A DNA stretch of 37,260 bases from Secundilactobacillus angelensis. GTDB taxonomy: Bacteria > Bacillota > Bacilli > Lactobacillales > Lactobacillaceae. A program made the translations under genes and the position numbers. Location of the stretch: the NCBI RefSeq assembly GCF_012641075.1, contig NZ_JAAXLJ010000021.1:1-37260 (forward strand). The letters are read 5' to 3'. Below are positions 37,239 through 37,260 of the stretch, in pieces. Each line of letters starts with the position of its first letter. Within the stretch, counting starts at the first letter, position 1. The notes under the pieces were generated by a model. It was not told where the DNA came from. It saw nothing but the letters and a program-made list of their open reading frames with translations, and did no database searches.

Positions 37239-37260
37239 TGGAGGATACAGGGCTCGAACC
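37239..37260 (-). tRNA. Partial tRNA, 3' end only (possibly tRNA-Val)
   Basis: The window edge cuts a tRNA: visible are the T-loop GGTTCGAGCC, half of the T-stem, and the acceptor strand ATCCTCC plus discriminator A. The implied acceptor GGAGGAT suits tRNA-Val, but the anticodon is outside the window. Confidence 0.75.

Noticed and set aside
1-37260. Search for CRISPR arrays, insertion sequences, prophage attachment sites or long direct repeats
   Set aside because: None was seen by eye. The window is continuous housekeeping DNA, and apparent internal symmetry is explained by terminators, leaders and tRNA arms.

Overview
The window is a core-chromosome segment of a low-GC Gram-positive bacterium in the Lactobacillaceae (lactobacilli in the broad sense). 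The evidence is the unbroken S10-spc-alpha ribosomal gene order, zinc-type S14 and L36, strong AAGGAGG Shine-Dalgarno (SD) sites, a late-competence prepilin peptidase between rpsL and rpoC, and a ctsR-clpC pair without mcsA/mcsB. The species cannot be fixed from the sequence alone. All genes lie on the minus strand except ndh and comC, so transcription mostly runs from high to low coordinates.

Layout from the high-coordinate end. (1) 36593-37260: seven complete tRNA genes (Lys, Leu, Thr, Gly, Leu, Arg, Pro) and the 3' end of an eighth, closed by a terminator. (2) 33271-36303: ctsR-clpC, a protein quality-control operon with a CtsR box over its promoter. (3) 32509-33108: a TetR-family regulator with an inverted repeat upstream. 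(4) 25005-32504: rpoB-rpoC, with a consensus promoter, a leader of about 200 nt and a terminator-like hairpin inside that leader. (5) 24243-24911: comC on the plus strand, converging on rpoC at a shared bidirectional terminator. (6) 20785-24154: the str operon rpsL-rpsG-fusA, with a terminator-like hairpin between rpsG and fusA. (7) 6459-20641: rpsJ through rplQ (29 genes), with a structured S10 leader and an internal promoter before infA. (8) 4572-6215: ndh, a type II NADH dehydrogenase fused to a DoxX-like membrane domain, on the plus strand, with its own promoter and a cre-like site. (9) 27-4431: ecfA1-ecfA2-ecfT-truA, then rplM-rpsI under its own promoter and an L13-type leader.

Together the window encodes most of the ribosome, the core RNA polymerase subunits (alpha, beta, beta'), EF-G, IF-1, SecY, adenylate kinase, the energizing module of vitamin ECF transporters and the Clp stress ATPase. 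It is essentially housekeeping DNA and I found no clearly new system. The items most worth a second look are regulatory (the rpoB leader hairpin, the rpsG-fusA hairpin, the S10 leader, the rplQ 3' region, the cre site of ndh), the DoxX-fused NDH-2 sitting between rplQ and ecfA1, and an A34 tRNA-Thr. Twelve core genes appear to use GTG or TTG starts, and several starts were moved downstream because the longest reading frame begins inside or upstream of the SD.
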